Assembly: GCA_045544195.1 (NCBI GenBank)
Contig: JAZPYO010000033.1
Location: forward strand, 32,344 to 96,343
Length of the DNA: 64,000 nucleotides
DNA from: RGIG7213 sp045544195
Lineage (GTDB): Bacteria > Bacillota > Clostridia > Oscillospirales > CAG-272
Direction of reading: 5' to 3'
Part shown: positions 8,608-18,229 of the stretch, piece after piece
Numbering within the stretch: position 1 is the first letter of the stretch
How the letters are laid out: the number at the start of each line of letters is the position of its first letter
Notes under the pieces: model-generated
What the model saw: only the letters and a program-made list of their open reading frames with translations
What the model was told of the DNA's origin: nothing
The model's database searches: none
Translations under genes and position numbers: made by a program

Positions 8608-10098
8608 TTATTGATTCTGAGCAAAGAACTGCTCCATTACCTTTTTTGTATGCTCAAATGCGAGCTGTCTGTCCTGCTCTAGATATTCATACGGATATTT
8701 AGGGTTAAATATGCGTTCTATCTTAACATTTCTTTCGCCGACGAATTTTGTGACAGCGCCTGCACCTGCGGCAAATATGGAATGGATCTCCTCCATCATA
8801 AGAATATTGTATATTCCCTCTGTGCCCTTTTTACAGAAGCCTACGTTTTCAAAATTTCCAACGGCATTTTTTTGTCTGTACATATAGTACGGCAGATATC
8901 CTGCTTTTTTCGTCATTATCTGCGTGTAATCAACACACTTTGATATTTCGTAATTTTCCTTGTTCTCTCTTGAATATATCTGCGATCCCTCTTCCTTGAG
9001 AATGTCCGCGCTTCTTTTTACGCAGAACGTATGTGCTGTTATATTCTGAGGATCAAGCTCGATTATTTTATCAAGTGTATAGCTGTACGAATCAAAATCG
9101 TCCGTCGGCAAGCCTATTATAAGGTCGGTATTTATACACGGTATACCGCTTTTCTGCGCCATTTCATAAGCCTTAAAAAACATCTCCGCTGTGTGATGTC
9201 TGTCTATCTCACGAAGCACGAAATTGTTGAGCGTCTGCGGATTTATGCTTATCCTCGTCACGTTGTGATCCTTTGCGCTCTGCAGCTTTTTTTCGCTTAT
9301 CGTATCGGGTCTGCCCGCTTCCAGAGTAAACTCATCAAGCACCGATGTATCAAACAGCTTGTCTATGTACGATAAAAGGTCCTCAAGCTGAGATTCGTCC
9401 AGCGTTGTAGGAGTGCCGCCGCCTATATATATCGTTTTCAGCTTGAAGCCCGATTCATCTATCTGACGCTTTATCATCGAAAGCTCCAGCTTCAGTGCCT
9501 GAATATACGCAGGTATCAGCGCAAGGAGCTTTTTTGTAGTAAAGCTGACAAATGAACAGTATGAGCATCTTGTGGGACAAAACGGTATTGATATGTATAC
9601 AGAGCAGGTATCAAGCGGGTATTTTTTGATTATCTTTGATTCGTTGCGCGCAATATCGGTTGCAAGCGTCGCCTTTTTGTGATATACGAGATAATCGTTA
9701 CGCAGAGCCTTTACCGTCTGCTCCTTCGTCATTCCCGAATTAAGATAATCAAGCACGATCTTTGTAGGACGTACTCCCGTCATTATCCCCCACGACGGAG
9801 TATATCCGAAAAACTTTTTTGCAGCATCAAAGAAGGCTTTGCTTGCCGCCATATTTTCTGTTTTTTTCTTCGGTAAGGATGTATAAGGCTCTCTGTGGCT
9901 TCTCGTTACCGATCTTTCACCTATGCATACAGTAGCCTCTGCCTGCGCGCCCTCGTCATCCGTGGTAAGCTTAACGGTGACAACGGGCGTCGAGGCGGTT
10001 ATCTCCTCGGATTCGGAAAATTTCGCCCCCGGGAAAAACAGCAAGCACAGCGTTTGCAGATAGTATCTGCCGAGATCTCCGTGTATTATCAGCTTCAT
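8608..10098 (-). CDS. hemZ: HemZ-type radical SAM coproporphyrinogen III dehydrogenase
   Basis: 496 residues. A radical SAM core starts near residue 168 with YISIPFCPTRCSYCSFVSF (the CxxxCxxC set), then YIGGGTPTTL and the HemN-like INPQTLNNFVLREIDRHH. A long N-terminal domain before the core (about 160 residues) is the mark of HemZ, as opposed to HemN/HemW. HemZ makes protoporphyrinogen from coproporphyrinogen without oxygen, although in many anaerobes its role in haem synthesis is unproven. The gene overlaps dtd by four bases, part of the common Clostridial recJ–relA–dtd–hemZ order. Confidence 0.88.
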   Translation of the reverse strand: MKLIIHGDLGRYYLQTLCLLFFPGAKFSESEEITASTPVVTVKLTTDDEGAQAEATVCIGERSVTRSHREPYTSLPKKKTENMAASKAFFDAAKKFFGYTPSWGIMTGVRPTKIVLDYLNSGMTKEQTVKALRNDYLVYHKKATLATDIARNESKIIKKYPLDTCSVYISIPFCPTRCSYCSFVSFTTKKLLALIPAYIQALKLELSMIKRQIDESGFKLKTIYIGGGTPTTLDESQLEDLLSYIDKLFDTSVLDEFTLEAGRPDTISEKKLQSAKDHNVTRISINPQTLNNFVLREIDRHHTAEMFFKAYEMAQKSGIPCINTDLIIGLPTDDFDSYSYTLDKIIELDPQNITAHTFCVKRSADILKEEGSQIYSRENKENYEISKCVDYTQIMTKKAGYLPYYMYRQKNAVGNFENVGFCKKGTEGIYNILMMEEIHSIFAAGAGAVTKFVGERNVKIERIFNPKYPYEYLEQDRQLAFEHTKKVMEQFFAQNQ

Positions 10099-10544
10099 TT
10101 CATCGCTTCCGTATCAAGATATATTGTAAACGGTCCGTCGTTTTCTATGCTTACCTTCATATCCGCACCGAACCGTCCTGTCTGCACATCAGGCACTAAA
10201 GACCTTGCATACTGAACAAAATATTCATACAGCCTTTCCGCCTTATCGGGTGCTGCCGATGAGAAAAACTCCGGACGGTTGCCGTGTGTGCAGTTTGCGT
10301 AAAGCGTAAACTGCGATACGACGAGCATACTGCCGCCCACCTGTGAAAGCGACAGATTTATCCTTTCGTTTTCGTCCTCGAATATTCTCATTTTTACGAT
10401 CTTGTCACACAGCTTTTTTGCGCTCTGCTCATCATCGTCCTTGCCGACACCGAGAAATACAAGGTAACCTGTGCCGCATTTGCCCGTTATGCTTCCGTCA
10501 ACTCTGACGCACGCGCTGCTGACTCTTTGAATTATTGCTCTCAT
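10095..10544 (-). CDS. dtd: D-aminoacyl-tRNA deacylase
   Basis: 149 residues, full length for the Dtd family. The N-terminus MRAIIQRVSSACVRVDG, the SQFTLYANC loop and the NDGPFTIYLD motif form the proofreading site that hydrolyses D-amino acids (and glycine) mischarged on tRNA. It starts 15 bases after relA and overlaps hemZ, giving a tight leftward operon. Confidence 0.95.
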   Translation of the reverse strand: MRAIIQRVSSACVRVDGSITGKCGTGYLVFLGVGKDDDEQSAKKLCDKIVKMRIFEDENERINLSLSQVGGSMLVVSQFTLYANCTHGNRPEFFSSAAPDKAERLYEYFVQYARSLVPDVQTGRFGADMKVSIENDGPFTIYLDTEAMK

Positions 10545-10558
10545 TATATTGCCTTTCC

Positions 10559-12772
10559 TTACGCTCTCGTAACCGTCTCAACGTCCTTTATCGAGCGCAT
10601 TCTTCCCATTATCTGATACAAATGCTCTGTATTGCGGCAGGCAACGCTCAGACATATCGTAATGCCGTTGTCGCTGCTTTGCATATTTATTGATATCAGC
10701 GTAACACGCATTTCCGCAACCGCCGCCGTAAGATCCGCCATTACAGTCAGACTGTTATGAGCCATAACGCATATCGCTGCCTCGAATTCACCGTTGGGGC
10801 TTTCCTGCGCCCATTCGGCACTGACTATCCTGTTTTTGTTTTCGGGATTTTTCAGCTGCGATTTTATATTATCACAATCCGCTCTGTGAATAGATATTCC
10901 GAAGCCCTTCGTTATAAAGCCGATCACCGCATCGCCGTGAACGGGATTGCAGCATTTTGAAAACTTTACAACGCAGCCGTCAACACCGTCAACGATAACG
11001 CCGCTTGTGGATTTTTTGAGCTTCTTTTTGCCTGCCTGTGCAAGATCGTCAAGCGTGGGCTTTTCCGTTACAGAGGACGGCTTTACTATTCTTTCAAACT
11101 CGTCCTTCAGCTTTGCTGATATCTTGGATACGGTAAGACCGCCGTATCCTATTATGTTATACGCATCGTCAACGTCCTGGATGCCCACACGCTTTGCGAC
11201 TGTAAGCATTACCTCGTTTCTCTGCGCTTCCGTGAACGTAAATCCGAAGCGGCGAAGCTCCTTTTCGACCTCTGCCTTACCCATAACGATATTTTCGTTA
11301 CGCTGCTCCTTTTTGAACCACTGACGTATCTTGTTGCGGGCATCGCCCGTTTTTACTATCTTAAGCCAGTCGCGGCTCGGCCCTTTTGACTGTGTTGACG
11401 TAAGTATCTCAACGATCTCACCGTTTGAAAGAACGTGATCTATCGGCACTATCATACCGTTGACCTTTGCCCCGACCATCTTATTTCCGACCGCGGAGTG
11501 TATTGCATAGGCAAAATCAATTACAGTCGCCCCGAACGGCAAAGCTATAACATCGCCCTTGGGAGTAAATGCGAATACCTCATCCTGAAAAACATCTATC
11601 TTCAGAGCGTTGAAAAACTCGTCGGGATCCTTTGTGTCATTTTCTGTTTCAACAAATTCCGCGATCCACTTGAGCTTTCTGTCGATGTCGGCATTTGCCG
11701 ATGCGCCCGTTTTGTATTTCCAGTTTGCCGCAACGCCGTATTCTGCTATCTGATGCATCTCGTGTGTTCTGATCTGTACCTCAAACGGAATACCGTCTCT
11801 GCCTATTACCGTTGTATGCAGGCTTCGGTACATATTCGTCTTCGGAGTCGATATATAATCCTTGAAGCGTCCGGGCATAGACTTGAACATATCGTGTATT
11901 ATACCGAGAACGGTATAGCACTCCAGCTCCGTATCGACTATTATTCTTATTGCATAAAAGTCATATATCTCATCAAAGCTCTTGTTCTGGTTATACATTT
12001 TCTTGTATATGCTGTATACCGACTTTACCCTGCCCTGCAGCTTGAATTTGATGCCGTTTTCCACGAGCTTTTCGGAAACGAGATCCTTTGCCTTTTGCAA
12101 AAAGTCCTTATTTTCACCGAACTTTTTGCGTATATCCATACGCACCTCCTCGTAGCCGATCGGGTCAAGGTACGAAAGCGAACGCTTTTCAAGCTCCTGC
12201 TTCATTTTCTGTATTCCGAGTCTGTGAGCAAGCGGCGCGTACACGTACATCGTTTCAAGAGCGATCACACGGCGTTTTTCCTCGCTTTTGGCATCAAGCG
12301 TACGCATATTATGCACCCTGTCGCACAGCTTGATAAACAGAACTCTTATATCCTTTGACATTGCAAGGAACATTTTACGCAGGTTTTCAATATGCGCCTC
12401 TTCCTTGTCTACAAACGGTATGTCAACGAGCTTTGTCAAGCCGTCAACAAGCTCCGCAACGGGCTGACCGAACATTTTTCTGATCTTCGCAAGGTCAGTT
12501 TTGTCAGAGCAGTCCTCTACGGTATCGTGAAGCAGCGCCGCGCATATGGAATCCGTATCAAGACCAAGCCCCGCGGCGATCTTTGCCACGGCTATGGGGT
12601 GTGATATATACGGCTCTCCGCTTTGTCGGAACTGCCCTTCGTGAAGCATATCTGCATACTCGTAAGCACGCATTATCTTCTCATTATCGTATTTCTTCCC
12701 TGTAAGCTCCAATTCCGTCATTAACTGCTCGACGGTATTCGGGGTGTTCATTTCTTCTCTGTTTTCGTCCAT
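10559..12772 (-). CDS. relA: Bifunctional (p)ppGpp synthetase/hydrolase, RelA/SpoT family
   Basis: 737 residues, the usual length. Domains in order: HD hydrolase (HEGQFRQSGEPYISHP, ALLHDTVED, about residues 30–180), synthetase (RFKDYISTPKTNMYRSLHT near 310), TGS (VFAFTPKGDVIALPFGATVI near 395) and a C-terminal zinc-finger/ACT region (VVKFSKCCNP near 608, then the ACT fold at 660–737). Both hydrolase and synthetase motifs are intact, so it should make and degrade the stringent-response alarmone. It begins 12 bases after the recJ stop. Confidence 0.95.
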   Translation of the reverse strand: MDENREEMNTPNTVEQLMTELELTGKKYDNEKIMRAYEYADMLHEGQFRQSGEPYISHPIAVAKIAAGLGLDTDSICAALLHDTVEDCSDKTDLAKIRKMFGQPVAELVDGLTKLVDIPFVDKEEAHIENLRKMFLAMSKDIRVLFIKLCDRVHNMRTLDAKSEEKRRVIALETMYVYAPLAHRLGIQKMKQELEKRSLSYLDPIGYEEVRMDIRKKFGENKDFLQKAKDLVSEKLVENGIKFKLQGRVKSVYSIYKKMYNQNKSFDEIYDFYAIRIIVDTELECYTVLGIIHDMFKSMPGRFKDYISTPKTNMYRSLHTTVIGRDGIPFEVQIRTHEMHQIAEYGVAANWKYKTGASANADIDRKLKWIAEFVETENDTKDPDEFFNALKIDVFQDEVFAFTPKGDVIALPFGATVIDFAYAIHSAVGNKMVGAKVNGMIVPIDHVLSNGEIVEILTSTQSKGPSRDWLKIVKTGDARNKIRQWFKKEQRNENIVMGKAEVEKELRRFGFTFTEAQRNEVMLTVAKRVGIQDVDDAYNIIGYGGLTVSKISAKLKDEFERIVKPSSVTEKPTLDDLAQAGKKKLKKSTSGVIVDGVDGCVVKFSKCCNPVHGDAVIGFITKGFGISIHRADCDNIKSQLKNPENKNRIVSAEWAQESPNGEFEAAICVMAHNSLTVMADLTAAVAEMRVTLISINMQSSDNGITICLSVACRNTEHLYQIMGRMRSIKDVETVTRA

Positions 12773-12784
12773 ATATCCAATATC

Positions 12785-14896
12785 TCATCTCACATTAAGT
12801 TTGTTGTATAAGACCGATGTTTCAAGCGGTCTTTTTTCTGTTTGCGGCAAAAGCGTAAAATTGAACTGCAGCGGTGTATTCCACGTTCCCTTTATAAATC
12901 CGAGCTCTGTAAAAACGTCAGTTATCAAACGGAGCTTTACGTAGCTTATGCCGAGCCGATCTGTGATATGCAGGGCATATACAACACCGTCAGGTGCGTT
13001 TTTCAAATATTTGAACACGTTTATACACTCATCTCTGTTCGGCACGTGCAGTGCTGAGGGAAGTATTCTGTCGTTCAAAATATCCTCATATAAAAGCACA
13101 TCGCTTTGTATTTCACACTGCTGCTCATTTGAAAGCTCTATATCACGCACGATCATCTGACGTTTTTTTGCGCCTCTGAACTCGTTTATACCGAGATTGA
13201 AAAGTATATCGACGGTATTGCCGCTGCAAACGCCTATGCTTTCGGGGCTTCTGCCGAACATCACACACTGAAATCTTTCCTTTCCCTTTTTCAGCGTCAG
13301 CCTCGTATGCTTGTTCGTAGAGGTTGAGGCGATGCTTTCCACACTCGCTTCACGCAAAACGAAAAGCGGAGTAGGATTCGACGTTCCGTAAGGCTCAAGC
13401 AATGAAAGCTCGCTTGCCAGCTCCAGCGTTATCTCATCCTCGGAAAGCTCCATATCAGCGTATATCTTTTTGACAGTATCCTCATCTGTTATATTCTTTT
13501 CTGCGTATTCCTCTATACTGCGTTTGAAGTTTGGAAGCCCGTCAGCGCTTACAGTAAGTCCTGCCGCCAGAGCGTGACCGCCGAACCGTTCAAGAAATTC
13601 AGAGCATTCGCAAAGAGCGCCGTGAAGATTAAAGCCCTCAATGCTTCTGCCTGAGCCCTTGCCGACTGCTTTGTCCTCGCCCTCGAATGATATAAGTATC
13701 GATGGCACATTATACTTTTCCGTCAGCTTCGATGCAACTATACCTATAACGCCGTGATGCCAATCGCTGTGATCGAGCACGAGTATCTTCTTGCCGAACG
13801 CAAGATCGTTTTGGGCTATCATGGATTCTGCCTGCTCCATGATCTTCTGCTCCTCGTTCTGACGGTCCACATTGGCATCGCAAAGCTGTCGGGCAATATT
13901 ATTTGCACATTCCTCATCATCAGTCAAAAGCAGCTCGACTGCTATCTGGGCAGTCCCCATTCTTCCTGCGGCATTTATCCTCGGCGCTATCGTGAAGCTG
14001 ATAGTAGATGAGGTTATTTTCTTATTATCGTCTGATGATATTCCGCACGCCTTGATAAGTGCGGCAAGACCTGTGTTTTCGCTTTCGGACAGTCTGATCA
14101 GACCGTAGCTTACTATAAGACGGTTTTCATCCGTAAGCGGCATAACATCGGCAACCGTGCCTATCGCCGTAAGATCGGAATAGGTGTTGCACACACGGCT
14201 CAAAGCCTCTATATTCTTTTCGGCATCCTGATGCTTTGTTGAAAGGCTGCCTGTCGCCCTGTATTGCTCGCATGCGGATATGAGCTTGAATACAACGCCG
14301 ACACCTGCCAGCTCCTTGAAGGGATATGCGCTGTCAGGGCGCTTTGGATTTACTATCGCCGCGGCGTTCGGAAGAGTCTGTCCGCATTCGTGGTGATCTG
14401 TAACGATAACGTCAATTCCTCTTTCGTTTGCAAATTCCACCTCGACTGTTGCCGTAATGCCCGTATCCACCGTAACTATAAGCTGTGTTCCGCCGTTTAT
14501 CAGCTTTTCTATTGCGTCCGTATTCAGACCGTAGCCCTCTGTTCCTCTGTTCGGTATGTAATAATCAACATTTCCGCCAAGAGACTTTATGTATTTATAA
14601 AGCGAGCAAACGCTTGTAATACCGTCAACGTCATAGTCGCCGTATATCGTTATTTTCTCGTGTTTTTCTATTCCTTGCATCAGACGCTGCACCGCTTTTG
14701 CCATATCGGACAGTAAAAACGGGTCGTGCAGTACCGATGTATCCTTCGTTATATAGTGCCTTGCCTGTGCAGCATCGGTGTATCCTCTGCCTGCCAGAAG
14801 CGCACCCATGGGGTATTGTAAGCCGAGATCCTCAGCAAGCTCTTTTGCGCAGGAATCGTCATACGGCTTTATGATCCACTTATTCTTACTTAACAT
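12785..14896 (-). CDS. recJ: Single-stranded-DNA-specific exonuclease RecJ
   Basis: 703 residues. DHH phosphoesterase motifs IYGDYDVDGITS, VTVDTGI and VTDHHECG are followed by the DHHA1 motif HHGVIGIVASKL and GSGRSIEGFNLHGAL, then an OB-fold (about residues 470–560) and a C-terminal extension of about 110 residues seen in Firmicutes RecJ. It degrades single-stranded DNA 5' to 3' in recombination and mismatch repair. Confidence 0.94.
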   Translation of the reverse strand: MLSKNKWIIKPYDDSCAKELAEDLGLQYPMGALLAGRGYTDAAQARHYITKDTSVLHDPFLLSDMAKAVQRLMQGIEKHEKITIYGDYDVDGITSVCSLYKYIKSLGGNVDYYIPNRGTEGYGLNTDAIEKLINGGTQLIVTVDTGITATVEVEFANERGIDVIVTDHHECGQTLPNAAAIVNPKRPDSAYPFKELAGVGVVFKLISACEQYRATGSLSTKHQDAEKNIEALSRVCNTYSDLTAIGTVADVMPLTDENRLIVSYGLIRLSESENTGLAALIKACGISSDDNKKITSSTISFTIAPRINAAGRMGTAQIAVELLLTDDEECANNIARQLCDANVDRQNEEQKIMEQAESMIAQNDLAFGKKILVLDHSDWHHGVIGIVASKLTEKYNVPSILISFEGEDKAVGKGSGRSIEGFNLHGALCECSEFLERFGGHALAAGLTVSADGLPNFKRSIEEYAEKNITDEDTVKKIYADMELSEDEITLELASELSLLEPYGTSNPTPLFVLREASVESIASTSTNKHTRLTLKKGKERFQCVMFGRSPESIGVCSGNTVDILFNLGINEFRGAKKRQMIVRDIELSNEQQCEIQSDVLLYEDILNDRILPSALHVPNRDECINVFKYLKNAPDGVVYALHITDRLGISYVKLRLITDVFTELGFIKGTWNTPLQFNFTLLPQTEKRPLETSVLYNKLNVR

Positions 14897-14915
14897 TTAT
14901 CTGCAATCTTTCTTG

Positions 14916-15335
14916 TTATTTTACGATCTCGGTTATCTTCATTCTGTGCTTTTTTTTCTTTACGCTTTTTTCGATCAAAAGAATGGCGATATACGATACT
15001 GCAATTCCACCCAATGCTCCGAGCGGGGCGTAATTACTGAAATTCAAAATGCACATTATACCATAGCAAAGCGCCGCAACTATAAGGGGCAATATAAACA
15101 GCAGCGCAGCAGAGGCTATAACATATTCGGACGATGCCTGCACTATAACAGTATCGCCCACCTGCGCTGAGATCGGATTGTCAACTGAGCATTCAAATCT
15201 GTCGTCTCCCAAAAACAGATCGCACGCACCGCACGCCTTTTCCGATGCGTGACATTCCGCACAGGCGCTTTTTCTTTCCACTCTGACGGTCGCCTCTTTT
15301 CCGCTGACCGCTATTACCGTACATTTTGCCGTCAT
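14916..15335 (-). CDS. RseC/SoxR-reducing-system-like membrane protein
   Basis: 139 residues. An N-terminal soluble domain carries a cysteine cluster, CAECHASEKACGAC, near residues 25–38, followed by two transmembrane segments (about 70–95 and 98–120) and a basic tail. This is the layout of the RseC/RsxC-associated family (COG3086), linked to electron transfer by the Rnf complex. No rnf genes are in the window, so the link here is only by family. Confidence 0.8.
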   Translation of the reverse strand: MTAKCTVIAVSGKEATVRVERKSACAECHASEKACGACDLFLGDDRFECSVDNPISAQVGDTVIVQASSEYVIASAALLFILPLIVAALCYGIMCILNFSNYAPLGALGGIAVSYIAILLIEKSVKKKKHRMKITEIVK

Positions 15336-15357
15336 TTACAAAAGCCTTTCATTCAGT

Positions 15358-16938
15358 TTACGATTCCATTATCGCCTTAGCGACCTTTATTCCGTCTATC
15401 GCGGCGCTCGTTATGCCGCCTGCGTATCCTGCGCCCTCGCCGCACGGATAAACGTTTTTCACGCTTATGCTTTGAAAAGCGTCATTACGTACTATACGGA
15501 CGGGTGATGACGTTCTCGTTTCAACGCCCGTGAGCGGTACATCACACCTTGCAAAGCCCTTGATCCTTCTGTCAAAGGAGTTAAGACCGTCCTTCAGCGA
15601 CTGTACTATGAATTCGGGGAATATCTGCTTTATATCGCAAAGGGTATATTTACCGTTCATATAAGACGGAGTATATCCGGGCGCGCTTCCGAAAGCGCCA
15701 TTCATAAGATCTCCAACGGTTGTAACGGGGGCAGAATAGTCGCCCCCCGCCTTGATGAATGCGTTTTTCTCAAGACCTCTTTGGAAATCTATGGCTGTCT
15801 GCGGAGTATTGCCGTAATCGGACGGAAACACCGACACGCATACTGCGCAGTTTGCATAAACACCGTCTCTTGCGCTGTAGCTCATACCGTTGGTGCATAT
15901 TTCTCCGCCCTCGGATGATGACGGCACGACAACGCCGCCGGGACACATACAAAACGTATACGCCCCTCTGCCGCCTGCCTTTTTATCTGCAAGAGCATAC
16001 TCGCCCTTCGGCAAAAGATGTGCGTATTTATCACAAAGATCGCCGTAAAGCCCCTCGTCGATATCCCTTTGCAGATGCTCTATACGGACGCCCACCGAAT
16101 AAGGCTTTGCGATCATATCAAAGCCGTTTTTCATAAGCATACCGTACGTATCACGGGCACTATGGCCTATTGCAAGGATCACCCTGTCAAACTCTTGTGC
16201 CGAGCCGTTTGAAAGTGTAACCGTCACCCTGCCGTTTTTTTCATCTATTCTGTCAACTCTCGTGTTGTAATGAACGCTTCCGCCATTTGAAACAACGGCA
16301 TCGGATATCCCCTTTACAACACTTCTTAAAATATCTGTGCCGATGTGAGGCTTTGCGCTCGTCAGAACGCTTTTCGGCGCGCCGAAGCGTACAAGCTTTT
16401 TCAGAACGTAATTGCACATAGGATCATTTATTCTTGTATACAGCTTACCGTCAGAAAACGTTCCTGCACCGCCTGCGCCGAACTGCACATTGGTTTCAGT
16501 ATCAAGCACTCCTGTGCTTATAAATCTGTCAACGGCATTCACTCTTTGCTCTACATTGCCGCCCCGCTCATACACAACGGGAGCAAATCCGTATTCTGAA
16601 AGCAGGAGCGATGCAAACATTCCGCACGGACCGAAGCCGACGACACACACACTTTTTTTGCCGTTCGGGCGAACTGTAACATCAATATCATCCGCAGGCT
16701 CAGCGCCCTTTATATGCGAAAGCCTTGCGCCGTTCGGCACAGACACCGAAACGGAATAAACGTACATAGGCTCGCTTCTTTTACGCATATCCAATGAACG
16801 CTTGTATACAGCAGCATCACAAGCATCCGATGCACCTGCACGCTTGCGTGCGATGTCTGTTGCCGCTTTATCAAGCTCGCTGACCGTCTTGCCGACCGAC
16901 AGCGGTATCTTTATGTCCTTTATTATCAGCTTTTTCAC
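15358..16938 (-). CDS. FAD-dependent dehydrogenase (COG2509 type)
   Basis: 526 residues. After an N-terminal alpha/beta domain of about 95 residues, a FAD-binding dinucleotide fold begins at VCVVGFGPCGMFASLLLSE, followed by FGAGGAGTFSDGKLYTR and, near the end, YPCGEGAGYAGGITSAAIDG. This is the widespread, uncharacterised FAD-dependent protein family related to flavoprotein disulfide and aromatic oxidoreductases. It begins with GTG (GTGA overlapping the cdaR stop at 16938–16935), so it is translated with cdaR. Function unknown. Confidence 0.85.
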   Translation of the reverse strand: MKKLIIKDIKIPLSVGKTVSELDKAATDIARKRAGASDACDAAVYKRSLDMRKRSEPMYVYSVSVSVPNGARLSHIKGAEPADDIDVTVRPNGKKSVCVVGFGPCGMFASLLLSEYGFAPVVYERGGNVEQRVNAVDRFISTGVLDTETNVQFGAGGAGTFSDGKLYTRINDPMCNYVLKKLVRFGAPKSVLTSAKPHIGTDILRSVVKGISDAVVSNGGSVHYNTRVDRIDEKNGRVTVTLSNGSAQEFDRVILAIGHSARDTYGMLMKNGFDMIAKPYSVGVRIEHLQRDIDEGLYGDLCDKYAHLLPKGEYALADKKAGGRGAYTFCMCPGGVVVPSSSEGGEICTNGMSYSARDGVYANCAVCVSVFPSDYGNTPQTAIDFQRGLEKNAFIKAGGDYSAPVTTVGDLMNGAFGSAPGYTPSYMNGKYTLCDIKQIFPEFIVQSLKDGLNSFDRRIKGFARCDVPLTGVETRTSSPVRIVRNDAFQSISVKNVYPCGEGAGYAGGITSAAIDGIKVAKAIMES

Positions 16939-18215
16939 GAGAACACCACGGGAATTGAATAATCGCCTATAACGTATACGGGAGATGCGGGATTTGACGG
17001 AGTCCTCAGCACTATGCTGAGCGGCACGTTATGTCTGCCCGTTACATCGCCGTATTCAGACAGATCAAGCGTGACTGCAATGTCGTCCGACGTCATATAT
17101 GCGGAATACGAGCTGTTCTTATCCATTCTGACAAGAACGTTTACAACCGATTCGCCTATTTCGTACATTTTGTCTGCAGGGGCGTTTATGACGAACATCT
17201 TTTCAGCGCCGACTGCAAATTTTTTCGTAACAGTACCCGTGTGCTTTATATCGACCGTGACATTTTCGTACCCGCTGAGATTTTCGACACCGTCGGGCAA
17301 AACGATCTTTGCGTTGATAACGGTATCGTCTGTTATCTGAGTTTCATCAACGGTCGAAACAACTATGCTCGTGATTGCATCGACCGCGCTTGCCTCGCCT
17401 CTGACCGTGATCTTTGACGGAGTGACCGTCACGGTCGTGTTGTTACTGTTATAATAGCCGTTCTTTGACGATATTTCAAGCGGTATCTCCTTTTCCTTAA
17501 GGACAGTTATATATACCGTTACCTCGCTTTTGTCAACGGTAACGTACGGGCTTGAAAACTCCTTTCCGTCGGTATCGTAAAGAACGACGGGGGCAACTAT
17601 CGTGACCGAATCGGATATTACGCCGGGCGATACCGTAACGCCTGCGTGAGAGATCCTTTCAAGAACATCGACCGGGCCCTCTACGGATATATATCCCTTG
17701 CCCTTTATCTCGGTGCTTATCGTACTGCCTGACGGGATCTGATAATCGGTTGCTGTGACCTTTATAGGAATCTGATTTTTCTGGTTTACGGATATGTATA
17801 CCGTTATTTTTTCAGGGTATACGCTCGACAAGGTGATACCGTTTTCAAGTCTTACATTCACGGGCAGAGAATACTGACCTGCCTGTGTAAGACCGCTTGC
17901 ATCAACATATACTGAAATATCGCCTTTTTTCAGGGCATTTATATCTGCATATCTGCCCGAAACGGTAACATCTGCCATCTCGCCGCTTCCGTAAAGAACG
18001 GAAAGCTCGCTTGACACTCCCGTAATTTCAATTTCATTTGACGAAAACGTTTTTTCCTCAAGCCTTGTATCTGTGCCTACGGCGTAAAACCATATAAATA
18101 AAGCTACCACCACGGCAAGCACCTTGGCAATATGATCCGCTATTCTGTTCGGCTTCACCTTAAGCTCGCCGTTGTTTTCACCGTTGTCCTGCGTGTTATT
18201 GAACTGCTCTGTCAT
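16935..18215 (-). CDS. cdaR: YbbR-domain regulator of diadenylate cyclase (CdaR)
   Basis: 426 residues: a short cytoplasmic N-terminus, one transmembrane helix at about residues 27–47 (HIAKVLAVVVALFIWFYAV), then about four repeated extracellular YbbR beta domains. CdaR binds and modulates CdaA. It lies 14 bases after cdaA, as in other Firmicutes. In Bacillus and relatives glmM follows; here that position is taken by the FAD dehydrogenase. Confidence 0.9.
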   Translation of the reverse strand: MTEQFNNTQDNGENNGELKVKPNRIADHIAKVLAVVVALFIWFYAVGTDTRLEEKTFSSNEIEITGVSSELSVLYGSGEMADVTVSGRYADINALKKGDISVYVDASGLTQAGQYSLPVNVRLENGITLSSVYPEKITVYISVNQKNQIPIKVTATDYQIPSGSTISTEIKGKGYISVEGPVDVLERISHAGVTVSPGVISDSVTIVAPVVLYDTDGKEFSSPYVTVDKSEVTVYITVLKEKEIPLEISSKNGYYNSNNTTVTVTPSKITVRGEASAVDAITSIVVSTVDETQITDDTVINAKIVLPDGVENLSGYENVTVDIKHTGTVTKKFAVGAEKMFVINAPADKMYEIGESVVNVLVRMDKNSSYSAYMTSDDIAVTLDLSEYGDVTGRHNVPLSIVLRTPSNPASPVYVIGDYSIPVVFS

Positions 18216-18229
18216 CGTGCTTACCTCCT

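Noticed and set aside
11435..12358. 307-codon open frame opposite relA
   Set aside because: Antisense shadow of relA; no family resemblance and no initiation signal.
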